The notes under the pieces were generated by a model. It ran no database searches and was not told the DNA's origin. It saw only the letters and a list, made by a program, of their open reading frames with translations. From positions 620,001 to 684,000 of the forward strand of contig NC_051108.1 in NCBI RefSeq assembly GCF_901709675.1: a stretch of DNA of 64,000 bases, read 5' to 3'. This DNA comes from Syngnathus acus (lineage: Eukaryota; Chordata; Actinopteri; Syngnathiformes; Syngnathidae). The stretch's first letter is position 1; each line of letters starts with the position of its first letter. This document shows positions 1-10,800 of the stretch, piece after piece. The position numbers were made by a program, and so were the translations under genes.

Positions 1-3000
1 CTGATCAAAATGCCCGACCCGGTTATTGATGGTGTCCAAGATGATGAAAGGGAAAAAGCCATCATCCAGGGTCTTCTTGAAGGTCTTGAGCATGCTGCCG
101 CGGTAGGTGTCCTCCATCTCCGGCTCGTACTCGTACTCGAGGACCTGGAGGGGGAGGCGTCCGGTTGTCGAAGGCTTTGCAATTTTGATCAATTACAATG
201 CCGAGCAATCGCATTCAAAAGCTGAGCATCGTGTGACGCAAGTGCCTTGGCATACAAATTGTTGAATTTTTCATTTAGACAAAAGGAGTGCTTTACCGCC
301 ATCTTTGTGGCAATTGAGGTTGCATCATATTTGTAGGATTACCTTTTGCGCAACAGTCTCAACCCTGGAGTGAAATCCACTTTTTTTTTGGAGTCCTCAC
401 CTTTCTTTTGACCCTTTTGCCCGTGTCTGGGTCTTTCTCGGTCTTCTCAACCTCTGTCATGAAGTAGTCATCCAAAACCAAAACTCTTGGTGGGGCGCCG
501 CCACAGTCCACCTCTTTATCCTGAAGGGAGAAAGACGATCAGAAAGTTGCCCGTAAACACCAAAATGAAATTTTAAATAAAAAAATGAGCGTGCCACTCC
601 TGACCCGTATGAGCTTTGCAACGTGGCTCTTTCCGCTGCCCGGGAGTCCTCTCATGATGACGACAATCTGTCACGACAGCGGCTTCGCAATGAGCATGAA
701 AAAGAAAGCCACTTAGCCAGCAGAGACGCGGCGGCGGCATCAGATACCCTCTCGGGCCGCGTCAGCCTTCCGGGGGGCTTGAGAATATCGTCCACGTTCT
801 TGATCTCGGGCTTCTTCTCCACAGCTGGCTGCGGCGTTGCCGAGGGGGGGCCTCGCTCCTCAGGGTAGCTTCTTCGGTCTAACGGACAACACGTTGACAA
901 TTCCCAGCTCTCCTTAACAGGTGCAAGATTAAAATTGCTTTACCAAAGGGAGAGGAGGGATGTCCGTAGCGCTCGGGCCCTCCGCTGCCGCCGCGCTCGT
1001 GTCCGGTGCGCTCATAGGGTGGCGGCGGCCTTTCGTAGCCCGGCCTCCCGAAAGGGTCCTCCCGATCGCGGCTGCCGCTCCGGTCCCTCTCTCGAAAGTC
1101 CAGGTCTCGTTCCCGGTAGCCCGGACGATGAGGGGGCCTGCGTGGACGGAAAAGGCAGGTGAGTTCCGATCCGATGGCTTTTCGTCAAAGCGATACGTAG
1201 CCGTGCTGAGATACCTTTCGTCAACCATCAAAAGCGAGCTTGAATTTCAAAAAAACGATCCTACTACGCGGACGCAGCGGCAGAAGCCGAGGAGGCGCTA
1301 CCTATCGTCTCGATCTCTCGGAGGGTATCGTTCCCGCCCGAATCGTTCCCGTTCATATTCTTGCGGAGGGGTTTCTCTGTAGAATTCTCTTTCTCGACTG
1401 AACTCCAGGCGCTCCATGTAAGGGTCCGGTCGTCTGTCGTAATAGGGGTCCCTGCTGTAAGGATCTCGGAGAGGTTCTGAGAGCACAATGGGGAAAAAGT
1501 CCAAATGTGTCAAAAAAACAAAAAAATTCAACTTTGTCAATCAAAGGAGACACCCACCTTTTTCATAGCAGCGGTCCGGGTCGGGCCTCAACACAATCCT
1601 CTCACCATAAGCGATCCTCTCCACAGTGGTACCGGGTTCTGAAACATGTTACACGTATTGCGGCCATTGTGAAATAAAGACGGCTGGTTTGTTATACCGT
1701 GTCCGTGGGCGTAATCCACAGTCTTTGGAATCACCGTGGGCACAGACGCGGCGGGATTGGGATCCCAAGACTGCGATACGGCCGTCTGGGCAGATGAGCT
1801 CATGCCCTGCAAAGGACAACAATTGGAGTGCGGTCCAAACACCAGAGATGGCTTCGGTCATCAAATGTTTACCTTTAGCGCATTTCGGACTTCGGTCGGG
1901 ATCTCCAAACCCATAATCCCGGCGGGAAGGTCAGGTAAGGTGTCAACAATCGTGTGCTGAGAAGTAGGATCGGTTTTCACCTCCTGCTGCTCCCTGATCA
2001 CCAAAGGCAAGACGGGCTGAGGAACAATACCGACTGTCACGGCGCTGGAGCTCAGTCGGACGTAACCTACCGAAGGCGTTTCAATTCCTGGGCAGCCTTT
2101 AAGATGATTTCATGCTGCCGCTGGGAAAGAGCCAGCAGATTCCCTCCGTGCATGTCGCCAGAACACTCTGGCGGGTTTCCGCCAGGTTCATTTGGAAGCG
2201 GAGCTCTTTCCAGAGGAGCTTCATCTCTGCCGTCACGATAGGCGGGGAAAGCTCTTTCTGCCGGCGGGTCGAATCTAGAAGGCCGATCCCATTCGGAAGG
2301 ACGTGGCAGATCTTCCGGTCGGGACGGCGGCTCCTCTGCGTAATCGCGAACTCTGATCTCGCCTCTTCTATGGTCGTACTCTTCAAAGGGACGATGCGGG
2401 GGGCCTCGCTCTCTGTCCTCAAGCCAGCGCTCATCCCGGTAGTGCTCCGGGGGTGGAGGTGGATGCTCTCTGTCTCGCGGAGAATGCTCTCTGTCCCATT
2501 CAGGGTTGAAGAACCGACCTTCATTTCGAGGGTCGTCGGAGTGAGGCGGCCTCCGGTGACGGTCGTCTTCTTCGCGGCCGTAGTCATCGACGAAAGCAAA
2601 AGCGTACGCCTCCTCCTCTTCGTGCGGCATACCGGGCCTCATCGCGCCTCCGGCCATTCCACGACCCATAGGTCGTCTCCTCATTTCGCCACCTCTTTCG
2701 AGGAGCTCGTGCGGCATTGGAGGACACCTGCCGTAGGGTGGCCGCCAGTCCTGATCGGGCTCAATCTCTTCCTGATAAAATGGCTCCTCATCAGGCTCCA
2801 TGACTTTGTGAGGAGGTGCCCACCTGCCTCTTCTTGCACCGGCGTGCATTAAGTTATGAGGACCATCCCCGTGGCCCATGTAAGGACCCGGTTGCTCCAT
2901 GCCCATATCGCCAGACTCCCTACCATAGCCAAATGACTCTTCCTCGACTGGCCCGTGCGCTCGGTGCGGCGGGAGTCCTCGACCCCGCATGAATCCAGGA

Positions 3001-4037
3001 TGGCCGCGGGGTGGACGACCGCGGTTAGGCGGAAATGGAGGTCTCATCCCTCTCATTGGAGGGCCCCCATCCCCCCAACAGGGTTCCTCTTCTTCATGGT
3101 ACTCAGCTGGCCCTGTTTCGTCCCATTGACTGTCCATAGGTTCCCCCCTCCCCATGTGTGGACCTCCCATCCCCATGTGCGGACCACCCCTTCCCATGGG
3201 TGGACCTCCTCTACTCATGTGCGGACCTCCCATTCCCATGGGCGGACAGCCCCTTCCCATGGGCGGACCTCCTCTCCCCATGGGTGGACCTCCTCTGCCC
3301 ATGGGCGGACCACCTCTGCCCATAGGCCCGCCTCTGCCCATGGGTGGACCTGTAGCAATGTCTGGTCCTGTCATACCCATAGGCGGCCCACCTCTGCCCA
3401 TTGGCGGCCCACCTCGACCCATGGGCGGCCCCCCTCGACCCATGGGGGGTCCGCCTCGGCCCATCGGGGGTCCGCCTCGAACCATCATGGGTCCGCCTCG
3501 ACCCATCATGGGTCCGCCTCGACCCATGGGTGGCCCTCCTCTACCCATTGGTGGTCCTCCTCGGGGCATGGGAAAATGTCCTCTCATCATTGGCCCACCT
3601 CTACCTCTGAGAGGTCCTTGCATGGGTTCTTCGTAATACTCTTCCTCTGCGCCGAAGTGATGCTCCTCTGGCATCCAAATTTCTTCAGCTGGTTCCTCAG
3701 ACTCGCCAAACTCCTCGTATGGTGGATCCTGCCAGTGACAGTCCTCTTGCGCCTGATGACATTCTTCCTCAGGAGGCATAAATTCATGAGGCTCCCCCAC
3801 AGGTGCTCCTGTGTTTTGCCCCCTGAAGTCTCCGTGTCCCCTCTGCCCTCGTCCTCTGCCTTGCATGGGCTGACCTCGTCCTCTATTTGGGAAAGGACCT
3901 CCAGGTTCCGGTCTTAATTGCGCTTCTGTAGGCGGTTGTTCCTCCTCTTGTTTTTGGGAGGCGGGAGCGCTGCTGTTTGACGGGCCGTTCAATTGAAGGT
4001 AATTGGGTGAATTGGCTTGCTGTGATTCCACAGGAGG

Positions 4038-4106
<69 letters not shown>

Positions 4107-7100
4107 CTGGCTTAAATCACTGTCAACTTGTTTGGGGGAGTTGCAAATGTCCATAGAATCATCTTCCTCGGTGCGTGCATTTTTGTTCTGAGGTATTGGT
4201 TCGCTAGGAAGAAAAAATCCACCACTTTCCACCAAGTCATCGATCGTGTCTTTGTCCGTGGTGCCATTACTAAAATTCTTTGTATGGTTTTGCTCGTCGG
4301 TTGGAGGCAATTCAACTGCTTTTAAGGAAGAGTCCTCGCTGACAGCTTGCGTGGGGCCCTGTTGCGCTTGAGACGGGGGTTCTTCCTTTTTTGGTGGCGG
4401 AACTGGTGGGCCTTTGACAGGAGGCTGCGGGCAAGCCTGTCGAGGGGGTTGGTCAAATCTAGAGCGCTTGCCGAATGGGGGCGGCTGGTCAAATCTGGAA
4501 GCACCGTCCAAACGCTGCTTGGGCTGGTCAAACCTGGGAGGCCCATCAAAACGTGAACCGGGTTGCTGAAAACCAGGCGAAGCGTCAAAGCTCTGGCGGG
4601 GCTGATCAAACCCAGAAGGCCCATTAAAGCGCATCCTGGGTTGGTTAAACCGAGGAGGACCGTCAAAGTGCTGTTGAGGTGGCTGAAACGGAGGGGGACG
4701 ATCAAAACGCTGACCAAATCTTAGAGGTCCTCCGTCAAACGTCATTGGCTGGTTGAATCCGCTGATGTTTTCTCTAAGAAAATGTTGAAACGATAAAACA
4801 ATAGCGTAAAGATCGAAATTCAAGTTGGAATTTGGCCATCTGTACTTGGTTACAAATAATGATAGGTACTGACCTTGGGCCCCCAATGCTGTTGAAGTTT
4901 GGTGGCGGAACATTAACAGGACACTTGGCTCCCATTCCAGAGGGGGTGCTTCCTCTGGGTGGGGGTCCAGGAGTTGAAGTGTGCGGGGGTCCCGGCGGAG
5001 GACCCGGCGGAGGACCCGGCGGCGGACCCGGCGGAGGACCCGGCGGAGGACCGGGAGGTGGGCCTTGGGATGTGAGACTGGCAGCAACCGCAGGAGGCGT
5101 TGGTGGTGGCTGATTTATTTGTGGCTGAGTTGTTGGTGGTGGAGGCGGCGGCTGGGTCATCGGCGGGGGCGGCTGGGTCATCGGCGGGGGCGGCTGGGTC
5201 ATCGGCGGGGGCGGCTGGGTCATCGGCGGGGGCGGCTGGGTCATCGGCGGGGGAGGCTGGGTCATCGGCGGGGGAGGCTGGGTCATCGGCGGGGGAGGCT
5301 GATTCATCGGCGGCGGCGGCTGAGTCATCGACGGCGGCGGCTGAGTCATCGGCGGCGGCGGCTGAGTCATCGGCGGCGGCGGCTGAGTCATCGACGGAGG
5401 CGGCTGAGTCATCGATGGCGGCGGCTGAGTCATCGATGGCGGCGGCTGAGTCATCGATGGCGGCGGCTGAGTCATCGATGGCGGCGGCTGAGTCATGGGT
5501 GGCGGCGGCTGAGTCATGGAAGGTGGTGGCATTCGCATGTCTTGTCCCGGGTAAGCGCCATACTGCGCCATGGCTGCATTGTTATACTGCATGGCGGCGT
5601 AGGGCACCATGGCAGTGAGTGCAACGATGGTCTCCTGAATGTGGACGTTGGTGGCATTCATCTGATCCTGCCACTGCTTCCACTGGCTCTCATAGTCATG
5701 CAGCTGGTCTTTGTGCGGGTACGTTTGGAACTGCTCGGACCACAGCTTGAAGGTAAGCTCCCAATCTCGGAAAAGAGGCGTGAACTGCTGCTTTTGCATT
5801 TCGTAATGCCTCAGCTGCATCTCGGGAGCCATTGACTGAAAAGGAAACGTTAAGGGCACGCTTTATTACCATGCCAAAAGCTATGCAGGTTTGAACAGAT
5901 TGGAATCCCAAGTGTCAATGGAAGACATAAACGTTGCTAAATGGAATCATGTTGGAAACGCCAACACTTCATAAAAGACTTGCTTGTTTTTTATGGTAAA
6001 TGGTCTTTCACCTATAAGACAGAAAGTTTGGCATTGGCTTTTATCACCCACCTCGAGGTTTGAAGGTTGCTGAATAAGTGGCTGATACTTTTCCAGTATT
6101 TGCTGAAGCTTTTCGTGCTGCTGCATTAGAGCCTGATAATGCAAGCCGACCCTCTGCTGCTGAACCTGCTGCCACTGAGCCGCCGCAGCCTGGAGTTGCT
6201 GGAGTCGGGCCGCCTCTTCCGGGTCTTGCTTTTTGTCAGGCTTACAAACGAAAAGATGACAAGATGGAGTTCAGCATGGCGAGTTGGAACTGGCCCACAG
6301 TGGCCCACAAGCACGGTCAGAAAGCTCACCTCAGGGGGTGGAGGCGGCGCCGGTTGCTCCTCCTTCGGAGGGGGAGGAGGAGGCTCGCCTTTGGGAGGCT
6401 CGGACGGAGGAGGCGGCTGCATGGCTTGGCTGCTGGGGGGGGGTTCTGCATTATTTTGATTGGGCTTGGCTTTCTCTTGCCTTAACTTCTGCAGATTCTC
6501 TAGATGCTGCTTGTACCATAGTTGCTGCTGATCCTGTGTGAAAATGAACACTCTCTTCATGTACACGAAAGTCCATCAAACAGACACATCAAACAACAAA
6601 TAGTCTGAGCATGCTGCTCATACAAGCCTTTGCGGTACACCACGATTTAACACGACAGCCAAGAATAATGTGCAGTTGAAATATTAGACTGTGACTTGGC
6701 ATTTGTTGACATTTACCTGCAAAGTGGAGTTCTTGTCTTTACCGACTGGGTCCTTTGCTTTTGCATCCGGAGCAGCGTTGGCGTCCAGCGGCTTAACTGA
6801 CTGGCTCTCAGGCGGAGGAGCCGCTTTAGGTTCAATCTTGTGCGCGTATAAAGAAATTGGAGGCGGCTGCGAGTGGTCCGGCTGTATCGCGGCGTTGTCT
6901 CCTTTCATGTGGGAGTGCATCCCGGTGCTTCGGTCCAAAGGAGGCGCTTCCGTCGACTGCCAGGTCGGCGCCGAGTAGCCCCCCGAGAGTCCGCCACCAA
7001 AGGACGGTGGTGCGCTATTCGGATGGAGCACGTTCTGGAGCTGCTTCTGGTGCAGCATCTGGAGCTGCTGCATCTGCTGGAGGTGCTGCTCCTGCAGGCT

Positions 7101-7246
7101 CGAGAACATGGAGCCGCTCGACGGGGCCTGTAAAGAGCCGAAACCCGTCGGCGGGCCTGCGTGGCCTCCGCCCGGGAGCTTACGCGGCCCGGGCGCTGAG
7201 TAGTTTTGCGACTGGGGCGCACCATAGTTCCCCACGAAGGATACAT
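1..7246 (-). CDS. ylpm1: YLP motif-containing protein 1 (ZAP3-like nuclear P-loop protein), 5' part, 14 exons, incomplete at window edge
   Basis: YLPM1 is a nuclear RNA-associated protein with a C-terminal P-loop kinase-like domain; the family has been linked to telomerase repression and PP1 binding. Exons read on the minus strand: 7246-6717, 6533-6330, 6240-6052, 5835-4874, 4773-2071, 1993-1873, 1806-1698, 1638-1558, 1476-1302, 1137-944, 878-748, 667-605, 520-401, 144-1. All junctions are GT-AG and phases are consistent. Family landmarks are QRQHEIILKAAQELK at the end of exon 5, VDYAHGH in exon 7, YGERIVLRPDP in exon 8, KNVDDILKPPGR in exon 11, the Walker A motif GLPGSGKSH in exon 12, LDDYFMTEVEK in exon 13, and KTFKKTLDDGFFPFIILD in exon 14. 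The start is the ATG at 7246 (MYPSWG, as in the family's MYPNWG), but one base is missing soon after, in the G run at 7230-7233. With one base added, exon 1 is 531 nt and phases match throughout, giving 1909 codons in the window. The C-terminus lies beyond base 1. Confidence 0.93.
2990..3610 (-). repeat. Coding RGG/GPPM repeat array in ylpm1 exon 5
   Basis: On the minus strand this part of exon 5 encodes more than twenty near-tandem copies of a 7-residue unit of the type GRGGPPM, with variants MMGRGGP, MVRGG and MGMGG. The unit is about 21 bp. Arginine-glycine-glycine arrays usually bind RNA and are targets of arginine methylation, so this array is likely an RNA-binding low-complexity region. 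One interruption, at about 3350-3375, breaks the register. The opposite strand is also open here (3154-3636) only because the repeat has no stop in that frame. Confidence 0.85.
4034..4106 (-). repeat. CAG/CTG trinucleotide tract encoding polyalanine in ylpm1
   Basis: The plus strand reads as an almost pure AGC/CAG run with one CAA interruption near 4050. On the coding minus strand it reads GCT/GCA-type alanine codons and gives a run of about 22 alanines broken by a single valine. Runs of this length are prone to length variation. Confidence 0.9.
4984..5062 (-). repeat. Tandem 12-bp repeat encoding PPPG units in ylpm1 exon 4
   Basis: About six copies of a 12-bp GC-rich unit (plus-strand GGCGGAGGACCC type) encode Gly-Pro-Pro-Pro units on the minus strand, just downstream of the MTQPPP array in the protein. 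It forms a second proline-rich block in the same exon. Confidence 0.85.
5145..5530 (-). repeat. Coding minisatellite: about 18 tandem 21-bp units encoding MTQPPPP/S
   Basis: Exon 4 of ylpm1 holds about 18 head-to-tail copies of a 7-residue unit, MTQPPPP or MTQPPPS, with one MNQ variant at about 5300. Neighbouring units share silent variants in blocks: GGGGGC, GGGGGA, GGCGGC and GATGGC types cluster together along the plus strand. This is the pattern expected from repeated local unit duplication. The frame is kept because the unit length is a multiple of three. Confidence 0.9.
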
Positions 7247-7319
7247 TGTTCCGAAACGAGGCGTGCGGTGGGGGCGCTGCCTTTGTGCTCACATTCAGCC
7301 GGGGCCTCGATACGCACGA

Positions 7320-7600
7320 TGCTAACGCTCGCTCGCTCGCTAGCTAGCTCTCGCCAAACGAGAGCAGCTACATCATATTATACAAACCGACAACGTCCCG
7401 TTAAAAAAAAAAAAAAAACGTTTTACCCGCACCAATAACGACTTAAATTATCTCTTGGAATTAGAAATGTGTACTTTTATTTCTCGGCTATATATTTTTT
7501 ACATCCGTCGGTTGGAGTGGCTGTGAATGTGGCGTCCGCCAGTACCACCGCGAAGTGACGTCACGTATTTTGCGTGACGACTTCCGGTAATCGATACCGT
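7320..7600 (-). promoter_or_regulatory. Putative ylpm1 promoter with CRE and ETS motifs
   Basis: Upstream of the ylpm1 start is a full palindromic cAMP-response element TGACGTCA (7556-7563) and, further upstream, an ETS site CTTCCGG (7581-7587, CCGGAAG on the gene's strand). No TATA box is obvious. CRE plus ETS without TATA is typical of housekeeping promoters. The first 70 bases above the ATG would be 5' UTR. Confidence 0.5.
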
Positions 7601-7782
7601 TCGTTGAGGCAGTAATCGTAACTTCAGAGCATTTACTTTCATACACATTTAGGTGTGAAGGTGTGTGTGATCAGTGGTGAAACTGCTTTACTGTAATAAT
7701 AATAATTTATTATTTGGACAAAATCTAAAGCAAATTCAGCGGAGAAACTAGAAACCCGCAAAAGACACAACCCAAAAACAAA

Positions 7783-7833
7783 AACCAAACAAACAAAAAA
7801 CAAACAAACAAACAAACAAACAAACAAACAAAC
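7783..7833. repeat. (AAAC)n microsatellite
   Basis: About ten uninterrupted CAAA units preceded by imperfect copies, in the region upstream of ylpm1. Confidence 0.95.
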
Positions 7834-10800
7834 GCATGCAATAGAACGTGAGCTAGAACAAATATGTTGAATTACACTGGCTTGTTCCTTTTGGAGGGCT
7901 TCACCATCCTCAAGAGGTGTTATACGAATTCTGACCACGCGAGGGCGTCATTTACAAGATCATTTCTTAAGAAGCACTCAGGGTTGCGTATAAAGGTACA
8001 AAAACAAGAAATGAAACAAACCAAATGATTTAGAATTTCTAATGTGTGCCACGTACCTGTGAGCGTTTGATTGGTTTGTTGAACATTACAAAAACATGAC
8101 AAGATGAAAGAAACATTCTAAGAAAGAACGTTGGGCTGGGTCAGTTGACTTCTGCTCAAGAGCAAATACCCCACAAAAAGACTTCAGGACCCGCGGGAGA
8201 ACATTTGAAGGTAAAAAGAGGACCACCGACTTTAGCTTGCCCTTGAGGTCCGATACACAGCGGAGTATTTTTTTTCCAAACTTAAGACCACCAGTAAATG
8301 TGTATTCATTTTTGAGCGTAGCCACTTTAAAAAAGAAATCGTTAAAGCGGATTAATCAAGGCCACCCTGTTTAATGTCCCCCGTTAATTAGTTTGTCAGC
8401 AGTGTTTTAATATCGCCTAATGACTTCATATTTCACTGATGACATTAAAGGGGTGTGAAAAGACGGGGGAACGGCACTCTTCGGGTTCTTTGGCTTAAGA
8501 CGCCCTCGGTGAATCAGACAAGGTCACGGAGGCCGAGCCTTGAGGGAGAGACGATCCATTATGGTGTGTGGAGGAAATCCCAAAGAGGAAGCTCGAAAAC
8601 AGCGTGACGGGCACAATGTGATACACTTGCGCCACTGCGCTGATGAGACAGCTTAAGGCCACGCGCCACCATGCACACTGCAACCAATAAAAGCAAAGAC
8701 AGCTCAAACCATGCATTGATAACAACAACAACAACAACCAATGTTGACTTTTAAGATGGACAGACAGCTGAGGTGCCCTTAATATTTTCTGGGGAATTGA
8801 AAGTGACCCCCCCCCTCCAGCGCACCCCCTGCCATTGTTGATCAGCACTTTCGGAACAAGAACAAAGAAATCAGAAATGGTAAAGCCCTGGCTCAAAGTA
8901 TTGAGGACACTGCATTTTCTCTGTGATGAAAATCCGATGTTAAACAAAATGCTCACTGGAGGCTAATGGATCCCCAACACGTCCACGCGCTGCTTCCAAA
9001 ATGCTTTGTTTGGCAAATCAATTTTCCCATAACCCGGTGAGGAGAAAAGTGATGCGGATTGATCGGCACCTCGCCCCCCCCCCCTCCCCTGTTCTCCCTT
9101 GACTTTGGTTCCAGAATATTGTTTGATGGCTGTATGGATTAATTGCTATGACATTTGAGAGCCTCTTCTTGGCCTTCATCGTCTGCCCGGTTCCGACGGC
9201 TTCGGGTCGCAGGCCTCTATCAACTACTGCCAGTTAAAGACCCGAAAGAGAATCAGGCGGCTAAATCCGACTTTGTTTGGAGTGGAGGTGATGCTGGCCT
9301 GATAAGATCGAGCGCATGACACTCAAAAGTGCCGCCTCAGCGTGTTTGCGGCCATGGACGTTTTATTCCGTGAACTCAAAGCAAAAAAAACAAAGGCGCC
9401 GAACGAGAGCGTATTGTGTCAAAAACCCGGCAATCGAGATTTGCCCGTTAATTGAATGTCTGCTTTTATTAATGACGGGCTTTGTAAAAAGAGACCTTGA
9501 GGGACAGAGAGGAATATGAATTGATTCATCAAAGAGCTCCGAATGAACGGAGGGAGTACCCACCCATTCGTCGCTGTGAACGCAACCAGGTGCGGGTTCA
9601 CACCACTGGAGGCCATCGAGCCGCTTGACCACATCCGAGCGCAACTCCGAATCCCGGGTCATCGACAACCGGCCTTTCAACTGGCTGACGTCCCACCGAC
9701 GGGACGGCCGCCCGTCTTGACAGGCGACGACGTGAGACTTGATCGGCGCTCAGGAATTCCTCCTCGGCAGGATTTCTCGTCTCTCTTTACACCTGCCGTC
9801 CGTCTGTCCTCTTTAAAGCGCCATATTGATCTTGGCCCGGGTCATGGAGGTTTGGCATCAAGGTGAGAGGAAGGGGGGCGGGGCATCCCAGAAAAAGTGA
9901 CGCGCTCATGAACCAAAAGGAGATATGGCGCAATCAAGGAGACTTTGCCGACTTTTGATGCTCTGCAGCCGCTGCGGGGCCTCCTCAATGTGACCTCTGT
10001 CGCTCTCGGAGCTGCAACGTCCCCGAAGGCCCCGAAAGACAAAGGCAATCCTCAGTCTGCCTTAATTGTTGTCTTTTGCGCCTATTTAATAAAAGCCCAG
10101 CAAATTGTCTTTGGCTTGATGCGCTTTAATTGCGCTAATTATATAGCCCACGTGTTCTCAAGTCATTAACTCTTTGCTCCTAATTGGATCAAAGAGCGGA
10201 GGTCACATTTGTTGCTTTCTTCCCCGGCCGGCGCCGATTCTGCGCAACTTTTTTTGCCACTTGCTCTTTAAGAGCACGCCACTTATTAAGGAGCCTCGCA
10301 AATGTCACACGCTGCGGCGTCATCAGTCAGCTCAGCTCAGCGGCGGTAAGAAGGATTTGACATTTATTTACGCTTTGTACAAATGCAAGCGGATCAAGCA
10401 ACTCAAGCTGCCTGTGCGTGGCAACATTGAGAGAGAAGGGAGGGAAGTTATTAGTCACACGGTCAAATAAAATCCAATAAAAAATAAAATGATAAATTTG
10501 GGGGCGCTTGGATTCCCTTCAGCACCACTCCAAATATGCTTTAAGATTCTTCTTTGTGACTTTTATTGGGTGGGGGTTGGGTATCCCAAAAAGCCACCCA
10601 CCCCCTCTTGTTCCCACACATGCCCCCAATTACCCTGCGAGCTCCACACGTGCAACATCATTAATAAGAGACGCTAATAATGCGGGCCAGCAAGTGAGCT
10701 TTGACTAATTACAGTAATTGTATCCGAGTCATGCTCATTAAATATGAAAATTGTGTCTGCGTGAAATGAATGGCTTTCCATGATCATCCCCCCCTTGTAC

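Noticed and set aside
1994-2070. Reading straight through or using a 20-40 nt intron after ylpm1 exon 5
   Set aside because: In-frame stops occur on direct reading and the gaps are too short. A 77-nt intron to the acceptor at 1994 restores the conserved REQ.E continuation.
3154-3636. Plus-strand open frame of 160 codons, rich in MGGPPLP
   Set aside because: It is the antisense of the ylpm1 GRGGPPM array; the repeat lacks stops in this frame. The minus-strand frame belongs to a spliced, conserved gene.
4981-5835. Plus-strand open frame of 284 codons with RRRLSHRR repeats
   Set aside because: It is antisense to the 21-bp coding minisatellite in ylpm1 exon 4. It has no independent support.
7247-7292. 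Upstream in-frame start for ylpm1 at 7292
   Set aside because: The codon is GTG. The conserved MYPxWG start is at 7246, so a missing base is the simpler explanation.
8495-8956. Minus-strand open frame of 153 codons
   Set aside because: Its composition is low-complexity (poly-Leu from a CAA/CAACAA run and poly-Gly from a C run), with no exon signals and no family similarity.
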